Assembly (NCBI GenBank): GCA_003009755.1
Contig: PXUB01000022.1
Coordinates: 16,963-80,962 of the forward strand
Reading direction: 5' to 3'
Origin: Thermoplasmatales archaeon SW_10_69_26
Lineage (GTDB): Archaea > Thermoplasmatota > SW-10-69-26
Length of the DNA stretch: 64,000 bases
Shown here one piece after another: positions 1 to 7,983 of this stretch. Numbering within the stretch: position 1 is the first letter of the stretch; each line of letters opens with the position of its first letter. The notes under the pieces were generated by a model that worked only from the letters and a program-made list of their open reading frames with translations, did not search any database and had not been told where the DNA came from. The position numbers were made by a program, and so were the translations under genes.

Positions 1-1
1 C

Positions 2-1144
2 CGCACCCACGGTGCCCACCCGCTGGCTCGGTTCCTCGACCGCCTGGCCGACCTCGTGCAGCGCCACGATGGCCAGGAGGAGCAAAAGCTGGAGCCCGAG
101 GCCCTGCTGGATCCGATCGACGAGCTGCTGGAGAAGGCCTTCCGCCTGGCCCAACCGGACCTCCACGAACTGCTCGACGAGCTGCACGACGTCGCCGAGG
201 TCGTCCGCAAGGAGGAGGCCGTTAGCGCCTGCGGCGAGGTCACCGAGTTCCTCGAGCGCTGGCCCGGCAAGCGCGACCTCGACGAGGATGCCGTCCTCCG
301 CATGTGGGAGCCCGAGGCGACCGCGTTCACGTTCAAGGTGCTCGACGCCGGCCGCCTGGCGGGCCCGATCCTCAGCCAGGTGCAAGGCGCCGTGCTCATG
401 AGCGGGACGCTGTACCCGATGGGCATGTACGCCGGCATCCTCGGCGTCCCCAACGACCGCGCCCGGCTGGAGCGCTACCAGAACCCGTTCCCCGAGGAGA
501 ACCGCAAGGTCGCCATCGATCCCGGCGTCTCTTCGAAGGCGACCGAGCGCGGGCCCCAGATGTACCGGCGGATCGCGTCCACGATCCAGGACGTGGCCAA
601 GGCCACGCCCGGCAACGTGGCCGCGTTCTTCCCCTCGTACAAGATGATGAGCAACGTCGAGACGAAGCTGGGCCGCTCGAGCCGGCGCCGCCTCGTCGAG
701 CAGCGCTCCTTCGACAAGGAGGAGCGCGAGAGCCTGGTCAACCGGCTCGAACGCGCCGACGGCAACGCGCTCATGCTCGGCGTCCAGGGCGGCTCGCTGT
801 CCGAAGGGTACGATTTCGAGGCCGACGGCGAGAACCTGCTCAAGAGCGTGCTCGTCGTCGGCGTGCCCTACGCCCCACCCACGACCGAGGTCGAGTCGCT
901 CCAGTCGTTCTTCGACGAGCGCTTCGGCGACGGCAAAGGCTGGCAGTACGGGTACCTCGCGCCGGCGATCCAGCGCACGCTGCAAGCCGCCGGTCGCGCC
1001 GTGCGCGCCGCCCACCACGAGGCGTTCGTCGGCCTGCTCGACCGCCGATTCAGCCAACGCCAGATCCAATCGTGGCTGCCGCCGGACGTGAACCCCCACG
1101 TCGAGCAGGATCTGCCCGCCGCCGCCGAGCGGTTCTTCAGCTGA
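2..1144 (+). CDS. XPD/Rad3-like ATP-dependent DNA helicase, C-terminal part (5' truncated)
   Basis: The reading frame is open from the first bases of the window, so the N-terminus lies outside. The visible part is the second RecA-like domain of a superfamily 2 XPD/Rad3/DinG helicase. It has the family motif VLMSGTLYPMGMY, a GGSLSEGYDF stretch typical of motif V, and motif VI QAAGRAVRAAHHEAFVGLLD with the arginines that contact ATP. Such helicases unwind DNA 5'-3' in repair. The iron-sulfur cluster cysteines would lie upstream of the window and cannot be checked. It stands alone; the next gene starts about 215 bp downstream behind its own TATA box. Confidence 0.85.
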   Translation, partial: RTHGAHPLARFLDRLADLVQRHDGQEEQKLEPEALLDPIDELLEKAFRLAQPDLHELLDELHDVAEVVRKEEAVSACGEVTEFLERWPGKRDLDEDAVLRMWEPEATAFTFKVLDAGRLAGPILSQVQGAVLMSGTLYPMGMYAGILGVPNDRARLERYQNPFPEENRKVAIDPGVSSKATERGPQMYRRIASTIQDVAKATPGNVAAFFPSYKMMSNVETKLGRSSRRRLVEQRSFDKEERESLVNRLERADGNALMLGVQGGSLSEGYDFEADGENLLKSVLVVGVPYAPPTTEVESLQSFFDERFGDGKGWQYGYLAPAIQRTLQAAGRAVRAAHHEAFVGLLDRRFSQRQIQSWLPPDVNPHVEQDLPAAAERFFS

Positions 1145-1315
1145 CGATCAGCTGGGCCCACCCAGCTCGCCGGTGCCCAGTTCCTCCTCGGGCGCGTCCT
1201 CGTGCTCCGCGCTGGCCACGCCCGAAGCCCTCGGGACCCTGGACCGATCCGTGCCGGCGTCGGCGCTGCGAGGGCTCGGCCCCTGACGGGTTCCACCGGG
1301 GGGAGACATGTCGAC

Positions 1316-1347
1316 CCCCTGGAGATATGTTTAAGAGCCTCCAGGGG
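1316..1347 (+). promoter_or_regulatory. TATA-like promoter flanked by a 9-bp inverted repeat
   Basis: An A/T-rich box (ATATGTTTAAGAG, 1325-1337) sits about 25-30 nt upstream of the GTG codons at 1359/1362 and is the likely TATA box of the metal-chelate uptake operon. Perfect 9-bp arms CCCCTGGAG (1316-1324) and CTCCAGGGG (1339-1347) enclose it. A repressor bound there would occlude TBP/TFB; this role is inferred. Confidence 0.55.
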
Positions 1348-1358
1348 TGGGCCGGGGC

Positions 1359-2450
1359 GTGGTGGCCGCAGCGCGCCCGCTGGCGTTCGCCCTCCTCGTC
1401 GTCCTGACCCCCGTCGCCGGATGCATGGGGGACACCGGCGAGCCCGAGGGCGTCATCGTCACCAGCCAGCCCCTGGTCGACGCCTTCCACGAGCTCGATC
1501 GGGCCGACCAGCTCGCCGGCGTCCCCGATTGGGCGATCGTCGACGAGCCGCCCGCCGCCGACCGGGTCGGACGCCCGTTCGTGATCGAGGCCGAGGAGGT
1601 CGTCCGACGGGAACCGGCCCTCGTCCTCGACCAACCCCATCCCCTCGTCACGGGGCCCTCGCGCGAGGCGATGGCGACCGGCGTCCAGCAGGCCGGCATC
1701 GGCTACGAGAAGCTTCCGAGCGAGCCCGCGCTGGGCACCGTCGAGGCCACGCTGGCGGCCGCCGGCGAGGCTACCGGCACCGATCACACCGACGCCTGGC
1801 AGCAGATCCGATCGGACCTGGCTGACCTGAACGAGACGCTGGCCGACCAGCCGCGTCCCAGCGCGCTGTTCCTGTTCCCCGCCGGCCTCGTCGCGGGCAC
1901 CGACACCGACGTCGACCTCATCCTCGAGCTGGCCGGCATGGAGAACGCCGCCCGCGAGGCCGGGCTCACCGGCTACGCGCAGATCACCGACGAGGCCGTG
2001 CAACGCACCGACGTCGACCTCGTCATCGCGACGGCAACGATGCACACCACGCCCGAGGAGATCGCCGGCCGCCCGATGTTCGCGGACACCGCGATCGAGG
2101 ACAGCCCCGAGCGCGTGCTCGTCGTCGACCCCAGCCGAACCACGCGCCTGGGCCCCCACGTGGCCGAGGCCGCCTCCCAGCTGGCCGCCTGGAGCCACGA
2201 GGAGATGCCCGGGCCGCGCGTGAGCCCGACGCTGGACCCCTACGAGGTCCACGCCTGCGAGCCGGTCGACGTCGACGTCGACGCACCGAACGCGACCGTC
2301 ACCCTCCTGGGCGAGACCCACGACCCCGGCACGGTCACCGTGCCCGACGTCGCGGAGGGCCACTACCGCCTGACGGTCGAAGCCCGCGACGACACGGGCA
2401 CGGCCACCACGACGACGATGCTCACCGTGGAGGGATCGGATTGCGCCTGA
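1359..2450 (+). CDS. Metal-chelate (cobalamin/heme/siderophore-type) ABC transporter substrate-binding lipoprotein
   Basis: Class III-type periplasmic-binding protein of the BtuF/HmuT kind, expected to capture a chelated metal outside the membrane and pass it to the permease encoded downstream. The N-terminus is a lipoprotein signal peptide ending in LTPVAGC. The body has the two-lobe pattern of the family with a long helix between lobes (DAWQQIRSDLADLNETL). After about residue 285 there is a small extra beta-rich domain (cell-surface carboxypeptidase-regulatory or Ig-like type). The GTG at 1359 is preferred over the GTG at 1347 because the TATA box predicts a transcript start near 1356-1359, so the mRNA is probably leaderless. 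Its end overlaps the next gene. Whether the ligand is heme, B12 or a siderophore cannot be decided. Confidence 0.75.
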   Translation: MVAAARPLAFALLVVLTPVAGCMGDTGEPEGVIVTSQPLVDAFHELDRADQLAGVPDWAIVDEPPAADRVGRPFVIEAEEVVRREPALVLDQPHPLVTGPSREAMATGVQQAGIGYEKLPSEPALGTVEATLAAAGEATGTDHTDAWQQIRSDLADLNETLADQPRPSALFLFPAGLVAGTDTDVDLILELAGMENAAREAGLTGYAQITDEAVQRTDVDLVIATATMHTTPEEIAGRPMFADTAIEDSPERVLVVDPSRTTRLGPHVAEAASQLAAWSHEEMPGPRVSPTLDPYEVHACEPVDVDVDAPNATVTLLGETHDPGTVTVPDVAEGHYRLTVEARDDTGTATTTTMLTVEGSDCA

Positions 2451-4078
2451 CGCCGCTCGTGCTCGCCTGCCTGCTCGTCTCCCCGCCCGCCCTCGGCCAG
2501 GCCTGGTCGCAGGAGAACGCCGACCCGGCCAACACCGGCCGCCTGGACAGGGCCGGCCCCACGAGCCTGGAGGACGCCCAGTTCACGCCCGTCGACGACC
2601 AGGTGCTCACCCAGGTCACCGAGGGCCCGGCCGGGCTCGCCCTGGCCGGCTCGCTGGGTGGGACCGTCTACGCCGTCGACGCCAGCGGCGAGGTCGTCTG
2701 GCAGGCCGACGTCGCCGACGAGATCCGCACCGCGCCTCTCTGGACCGGCGAGGTCGTCGTCGTGGTCCCCCGCGGCGACCGGGTTCACGCCTTCACCCCC
2801 GAGGGCGAGGAGGCCTGGACGGTCCCGATCGCCAACGACCGCGGCGCCACGCTCGTCCGCATGGCCAGCCCCGTCGAGCACCCCAGCGGCGACGTCATCG
2901 TGGGCACGATGGACGGGACCGTCTACCGCCTCACGCCGCAGGGCTCGACCGTCTGGACGACGACCATCGGCGAGGACGACGCCGTCGAGGCCACTCCCGC
3001 CATCACGCCCGACGGCGACGTGATCGCCGCCGCCTTCGAACCCGGGCGAGAGGGGCGAGGCTTCCTCGCTCGCCTCGACGCCGACACGGGCGAGCGCACC
3101 TGGCAGCTCGACATCGGGTCCCAGGTCGTCGGCGCCCCCGCCGTCGTGGCCGACACCGTGCTCGTGCCCCTGCGCGACGGCAACGCCGTGCAGGCTCGCA
3201 GCCTCTCCGACGGCTCGCTGATCTGGGAGACGGCCTTCGACTCCCGCGTCCCCGCCTCACCCTCACTGCACGAGGGGCTGGCGATCGTGGGCGACATCCG
3301 CGGCACGGTGCGCGCCCTGGAGGTCTCCGGCGGCAAGATCGCCTGGGAGTTCAACCCCCTCAGCGACGATCCCGACGTCGAGCTGGGCGGCAGCGGCCGC
3401 TACACGATCGCCGACAGCCTCGCCGTCGACGACGAGGGCGTCGCCTGGGTTCCCTACTGGGTGTTCGAGGCCGGCTGTTGCCCCCCCTCCGACTCGGTGC
3501 GCAGCCCCATCTACCGCCTCGACGCCGACGACGGCGAGATCCTCGACCGGCGCTCGGACGCCAAGGCCAACCACGGACCCGCCCTCCACGCCACCGGCGT
3601 CTGGACCGGCAGCGACGAGCAGGGCGTCCGCTCGTTCCCGCTGGATCCCAGCCTCCAGCTCGACGCCCGCACCGACGCGGGCCAAGCCCGGTTGATCGTC
3701 AACACCGACGCGACCGGCGACTGGCGGGTCGCGACCGGGGACCGCTCGCTGGACGAGGGCCAAGGCCGCCCGCCGACGGTCTCCGGCTACGATCTCGACC
3801 CCGGCCAACACAACCTGACCGTCACCGTCGACGACCTCGCCAGCCAGGCCACCGTCGAGATCGAGGCCGACGACGGCGACGACGATCCCGCCCGCCCCGA
3901 GGACCAAGACCCCTCGGCGCCCACGGACGATGCCGAGCCGGAGCCCGAGCCCTCAGGCGAGGACGAGGAGCCCAACACCTCCGAGGGCGGCGCCGAGGAC
4001 CCCCAACCGGCCCCGCTGGCCGCCTGGGCCGCCTGGCTCGCCATCGGGCTCGCCGCCGGGGTGCGACAACGTGCGTAG
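2441..4078 (+). CDS. Secreted PQQ-type beta-propeller protein with C-terminal membrane anchor
   Basis: Begins at TTG 2441, overlapping the upstream stop by ten bases, so translation is probably coupled. A signal peptide (LTPLVLACLLVSPPALG) is followed by six to seven blades of the PQQ-like type: repeated GTVYAVDASGEVVWQ-like units such as GTMDGTVYRLTPQGSTVW and GTVRALEVSGGKIAW. A small beta domain follows, then an acidic Asp/Glu/Pro-rich linker and a C-terminal hydrophobic helix (AAWAAWLAIGLAAG) ending RQRA, the layout of archaeal surface proteins anchored by the C-terminus. Its place between the binding lipoprotein and the permease suggests an accessory surface protein of the uptake system. 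No enzymatic residues are recognised. Confidence 0.7.
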   Translation: MRLTPLVLACLLVSPPALGQAWSQENADPANTGRLDRAGPTSLEDAQFTPVDDQVLTQVTEGPAGLALAGSLGGTVYAVDASGEVVWQADVADEIRTAPLWTGEVVVVVPRGDRVHAFTPEGEEAWTVPIANDRGATLVRMASPVEHPSGDVIVGTMDGTVYRLTPQGSTVWTTTIGEDDAVEATPAITPDGDVIAAAFEPGREGRGFLARLDADTGERTWQLDIGSQVVGAPAVVADTVLVPLRDGNAVQARSLSDGSLIWETAFDSRVPASPSLHEGLAIVGDIRGTVRALEVSGGKIAWEFNPLSDDPDVELGGSGRYTIADSLAVDDEGVAWVPYWVFEAGCCPPSDSVRSPIYRLDADDGEILDRRSDAKANHGPALHATGVWTGSDEQGVRSFPLDPSLQLDARTDAGQARLIVNTDATGDWRVATGDRSLDEGQGRPPTVSGYDLDPGQHNLTVTVDDLASQATVEIEADDGDDDPARPEDQDPSAPTDDAEPEPEPSGEDEEPNTSEGGAEDPQPAPLAAWAAWLAIGLAAGVRQRA

Positions 4079-4967
4079 GCGCTGGCTGGCCGGCCTCGTC
4101 GGCCTCGCCATCGTGACCGTCGGCACGCTCGTCGCCCGCGTCGTCGTCTTCCCTCGGCCCCTCTCGATCGAGGTCGCGGGCACGATCGTGAACCTACGAG
4201 CCCGCATCGCCGTCGCCGGGCTCGTGATGGGTGCCGGGTTCGGGCTCGCCGCCGTCGGCGCCCAAGCCCGCGCCCGCGAGATCCGCATCGACGCGACCCT
4301 CGCCGGTCCCGCCTGGGGCGCCCTGCCCGGCCTGTTGCTCCCCGTGCCGGTCGCCGGGCAAGCGATCGCGTGCCTGGTCGGCGCCGGCCTCGTCGCCTGG
4401 CTGACGCGCCGCTCGGCGGGCCTGTCGGCCACGCTGACCCGCGGCGTCGCCGTCGCGGGCGCCGTCGTCGGCCTCGCCGCGCTGGGCCTGTTCGTCGGGC
4501 CCGGGCTCACCCCGACGACCGCGACCGCGTTCCTGCACGCCTCCCTGGGCGGCGCCCTCACCCAAGCGACCTGGCTCCGCACCGCGATCGGGGGAGCGCT
4601 CGTGCTCGGCGCGCTCGGCCTCGCCTGGGCGCGCTGGCGCCAACTGGCGCTGGCCCGCGCCGGCCTGGACGAGGAGGCCTCCGCGGCCGCACTCGTCACC
4701 GTGCTGGCCTCCGCCGGCGCCGTGCTCGTCGCCGGCGTCGTGGCCGGGCTGGGCCTCATCGCGACCGCGATCGCCCGCCCCATCGTCGGCGAGGATCCCC
4801 GCTTGGCGGCCCCAGGCGGCCTGGCCGCCGGCGCCGGCGTGGGGTTGGCCCTCGACGGGATCGGGCAAGCCCTCGCCTGGCCGGGCGAGCTGCCCGTCGG
4901 CGTGTTGACCTTGATCGTCGCGAGCCTGCTGCTGGCTCGGGAGGTGGTGCCCGCTGATCCGCGTTGA
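4071..4967 (+). CDS. FecCD/BtuC-type ABC transporter permease
   Basis: Polytopic membrane protein of 298 residues with about eight to nine hydrophobic helices, slightly shorter than typical FecCD permeases (about 330). The C-terminal half carries the family pattern: VVAGLGLIATAIARPIVGEDPR, corresponding to the conserved G-x-I-x-F-V-G-L-x-x-P-H-x-x-R region, and a final ELPVGVLTLIVASLLL. Start GTG 4071 overlaps the stop of the propeller gene by eight bases, and its end overlaps the ATPase start. It forms the membrane channel of the metal-chelate importer. The canonical Pro-His is replaced by Ala-Arg, so it is a divergent member. Confidence 0.75.
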   Translation: MRRRWLAGLVGLAIVTVGTLVARVVVFPRPLSIEVAGTIVNLRARIAVAGLVMGAGFGLAAVGAQARAREIRIDATLAGPAWGALPGLLLPVPVAGQAIACLVGAGLVAWLTRRSAGLSATLTRGVAVAGAVVGLAALGLFVGPGLTPTTATAFLHASLGGALTQATWLRTAIGGALVLGALGLAWARWRQLALARAGLDEEASAAALVTVLASAGAVLVAGVVAGLGLIATAIARPIVGEDPRLAAPGGLAAGAGVGLALDGIGQALAWPGELPVGVLTLIVASLLLAREVVPADPR

Positions 4968-5616
4968 GGAGCTGGGCGTCCGCCGCGGCCACGAACCCGT
5001 CCTGTTCGCCAGCGAGCTGACCGTCGGCGACGAGGTCGTGGCCCTCATGGGCCCCAACGGCGCCGGCAAGACCACGCTTTTGCAGACGCTGGCCGGTCAA
5101 CTGAACCACAGCGGCACCCTCGAGCAGGGTCCGACGGCGTTCCTGGGAGCTCGCCCGCCCGAGCCCGTCGACATGCAGGCCGTCGAGCTCGTGCGCGCCC
5201 ACGGCGCCGAGGACCCGCAGGCGTGGCTGGATCGCGTCGGGTACGAGGGCCCCGAGCTCGTCTCCCGCGGCAGCGCCGGCGAGCGCGCGCTCGTGGGTCT
5301 GGCCGGCGCCCTCAGCCGCGCGCGCGACCTGCTCCTCGACGAACCCTTCGGCCCGCTGGACCCACCCCACACCGCCCGCGTGTGGCCAAGGCTGGCCGAC
5401 CACGCCGAGGACCACGCCGTCCTGCTGGCGACCCACGACCCGACCGTCGCCGCCCGCGCCGACCGCGTCGTGCTCCTCGCCGGCACGATCGTGGCCCAAG
5501 GCCCGCCCCGCGAGGTGCTGGCCGAGGAGCCCTTGTCCGACTGCTATGGCGCCCCGGTCGACGTCGCCTGGACCGATCTGGGGCCCGTCGTGCGGGGCCG
5601 AGAGCGCTCCCATTGA
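4954..5616 (+). CDS. ABC transporter ATP-binding protein of metal-chelate uptake
   Basis: ATPase subunit of about 220 residues. Walker A GPNGAGKTT, a degenerate signature SRGSAGERALVGLAGALS, Walker B DLLLDEPFGPLD and switch histidine LLATHDP are all visible. The frame reads IRVEELGVRRG back to a CTG codon at 4954; no ATG, GTG or TTG lies in frame before Met at 5038, and that one would remove the first beta strands just before Walker A. A CTG start, or coupling to the overlapping permease, is therefore likely. The signature is altered from LSGGE to S-x-G-S-A-G-E. It powers the importer encoded just upstream. Confidence 0.8.
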   Translation: MIRVEELGVRRGHEPVLFASELTVGDEVVALMGPNGAGKTTLLQTLAGQLNHSGTLEQGPTAFLGARPPEPVDMQAVELVRAHGAEDPQAWLDRVGYEGPELVSRGSAGERALVGLAGALSRARDLLLDEPFGPLDPPHTARVWPRLADHAEDHAVLLATHDPTVAARADRVVLLAGTIVAQGPPREVLAEEPLSDCYGAPVDVAWTDLGPVVRGRERSH

Positions 5617-5625
5617 CGAACCCGA

Positions 5626-5935
5626 CCACAGAGGCACAGAGGCTCAGAGAACACACAGAGGATGGAAGGTAGCGGTGGGAAGGGGGAAGACGAGAGGAGG
5701 GAGGGAAAAGACAAGATCGAGGAGAGGGCATGAGGGGCCGGTGGGGTCACCGGTCACCGGGATCACCCCAGGTCGACACCACGCCCACCGCATCGAAGGA
5801 GGCGGGGAGGGATCCGCCGGTCGGCGGGCTCGGCCCCAGCCCTCCTGTTGCCTGCGCCTTCACGGCGCCGATCGTCGGTCGTCTGCTCCGAGCGGCCCGA
5901 TCGGCCCCTTCTCCTCTGCGTGTTCGCTGCCAACC
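5626..5935. repeat. Intergenic ACAGAGG-type repeat region, no gene seen
   Basis: Gap of 339 bp between two convergent genes. The left end (5626-5664) consists of short ACAGAGG/CACAGAG units; the right end has a weaker inverted counterpart (TTCTCCTCTGCGTG, near 5910). A similar arrangement recurs at 20021-20332. GGGGTCACCGGTCACCGGGATCACCCC near 5744-5770 is a local inverted repeat. No open frame with coding character is seen. Confidence 0.4.
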
Positions 5936-5955
5936 GCGATCGTGCCGTCTCCGGT

Positions 5956-7983
5956 TCAGTCGAGGCGGGGCTCGAAGGGATCCACGTCCCACCAGACGTG
6001 CGTGGCGTGCGTGGCCGACCCCAGCGGGACCGGGCTGGCGGGCACGGCGGCGTCCCCGCCGCCGAGCTGGTCGTCCGCGACCGTGACGATCGCGGCCGCC
6101 GCCAGGCCGTCGCCCTCCAGCGGCTCGCCGGCGATCTGCCAGCTGCTCGTGAAGCCGCCCGTCGGCTCCCCGCACTGCGGCTGGAAGGCGTCCTCGATCG
6201 CGACGACGGGTCGGTCACCGGCGGCTCGGTCGATCGCATCCTGGACCACCGGGTCGGCCTGGTCGAGACCCTCGGAGAGCATCACGACGGCCGTCGGCTC
6301 GGCCACGACCCGCGTCTCGCCGGTCTGCGGGTTGGACAGCACACCGTCGGTGAGGCGCAGCGTGATGGCCAACCCGGTCGGGTCGGCGTAGCCGGCCCCG
6401 GTCGCGAGGTCGCCGATCGTGGTCCCCGACCGGAACGAGCAGCCCTCGCCCGCGGCGTGGTGGTCCCACAGGATCGGGTAGGCGCCGTGGTCCTCGATCG
6501 AGAAGACCTCCGAGCCGGGCGCCTGCTCGTAGTCGCCGTCGTCCTCGACGTCGGTGAACAGGCCCACGTGCCCGGTGACGCGCATGCTGGGGCGCGGCTG
6601 GTGGTCGGGCTCGGGCTCGGCGCCGGCAGGCGTGCCGAACCCGGCCGCGGTCCGGGTGACGTGCGCGTCGATCACGTTCACCCACGGGTCGGCCTCCTCC
6701 TCCCCGGTGGCCAGCGTCTGGCAGTCGGTCAGCGTGCGGTTCTCGGAGACCTCGTGGCTGGATTCGAGGATGCCCATCCACTCGTCGGCGTTGGGCTCGG
6801 GCTCGTGCGAGGTGACGGCGGGGCTGGCGGTCACGTTCTCGCCGGCCGGCGTGTCGGCCACGTCCGGCGCGCGTCCATCGCGCAGCGGACCCAGGCCGGG
6901 CACGTTCTCGGAGGCCTCGTCCCAGACGAAGGGCACGCCTTGGGCCGGCGTGTCGTCGCTGGGCGGCTCGTAGATGTCGAGATCGTGGGCGAGGAACGCA
7001 GTGGAGCTCGTATCGAAGCCCGGTTCGGCGGCGCCGCACTTGTCCGGCGGGCTCGGCGCGACGACGCCGTGCCAGACGGCGAAGTGGTGGGCGCTGTTCC
7101 AGGCGTCGGACAGATAGCAGGCGGCGTGCCACATCGGGCACATCGTCGTGCCGCGCCAGGCCGGCTGCGCCTGACCGCAGACGTAGGTCTCGGCCTCGCA
7201 GGGCTCGTTCTCGTCCTCGCCGGTGCCCATCCAGTCCAGCTCGACCTCGCAGCGGCCGGCGTCGGGCGCGTGCGTGCCGAGGTGGGCCTCGGGCGTGAAC
7301 GCGCACACCTTGGCGGTAGCCGTCGGGTCGAGGCCGCCGCCGTTCTTCTCGTCGGTGACGATCGTCGACAGGCGGTCCTCGTCGACCGGGTCGCCCTCGT
7401 CATTGGTGACGAAGGCGACGAAGCTCGTGTCGGTGACCGGCAGCAGCCAGCCTTGGCCGGCCGCGTCGTAGGCCTGCATCGGCGAGACCGCGTACAGGTT
7501 GCCGCCGTAGGCCTGCGTGCCGCCGTCGTCGACCTCCCCGGGAGTTGGCGTCAGGCCGACGCTGGCGCCGGCCTCGTGCACGGCGTCGTAGGTGCCCGGG
7601 CTGTTGCACCAGGGCTCGCACGCCGTCGTCCCGTACAGGCCGACGTAGGTGGCGAACTGCAGGTCGACGGTGATGGCCTCGTCGGCGCCCGCCGCCTGGT
7701 CGGGCGGACTCGTCGTATTCATCTCGGTGCCCTGGTTGTACACGAGCTCGCCGCAGAACCCGTCGGCGGTGAGCGTTCGGGCGCCCTCGGGCTCGGCGCA
7801 GCCGGTGTCCGTCCCGCGGTCCCAAAGCTCCTCGTCGGTGTCGGCCGGCGGCTCGGCCTTCGAGAGACCGGCGGTGTCCTCGGCGCCGGCGCTGAGGTGG
7901 AAGGCCACGCCGGTGGGGGCGAGCAGCGCAGCGACGATCGCAGCCAGCAGCGCGAACCGGATCGGGGATCGGTCTCGGGGCAT
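5956..7983 (-). CDS. Large secreted Cys-rich protein of the iron locus, function unknown
   Basis: 675 residues with an N-terminal signal peptide (FALLAAIVAALLAPTGVAF). The rest is acidic, contains about a dozen and a half cysteines and several His-rich patches (CPMWHAACYL, WNSAHHFAVWHG), and has no transmembrane helix after the signal. I do not recognise a family. Its start overlaps the stop of the FTR1 gene (TGATG), so the two are co-transcribed and probably translationally coupled. Location and His/Cys/Asp content suggest an extracytoplasmic iron- or heme-handling partner of the permease, but this is inference. Confidence 0.6.
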   Translation of the reverse strand: MPRDRSPIRFALLAAIVAALLAPTGVAFHLSAGAEDTAGLSKAEPPADTDEELWDRGTDTGCAEPEGARTLTADGFCGELVYNQGTEMNTTSPPDQAAGADEAITVDLQFATYVGLYGTTACEPWCNSPGTYDAVHEAGASVGLTPTPGEVDDGGTQAYGGNLYAVSPMQAYDAAGQGWLLPVTDTSFVAFVTNDEGDPVDEDRLSTIVTDEKNGGGLDPTATAKVCAFTPEAHLGTHAPDAGRCEVELDWMGTGEDENEPCEAETYVCGQAQPAWRGTTMCPMWHAACYLSDAWNSAHHFAVWHGVVAPSPPDKCGAAEPGFDTSSTAFLAHDLDIYEPPSDDTPAQGVPFVWDEASENVPGLGPLRDGRAPDVADTPAGENVTASPAVTSHEPEPNADEWMGILESSHEVSENRTLTDCQTLATGEEEADPWVNVIDAHVTRTAAGFGTPAGAEPEPDHQPRPSMRVTGHVGLFTDVEDDGDYEQAPGSEVFSIEDHGAYPILWDHHAAGEGCSFRSGTTIGDLATGAGYADPTGLAITLRLTDGVLSNPQTGETRVVAEPTAVVMLSEGLDQADPVVQDAIDRAAGDRPVVAIEDAFQPQCGEPTGGFTSSWQIAGEPLEGDGLAAAAIVTVADDQLGGGDAAVPASPVPLGSATHATHVWWDVDPFEPRLD

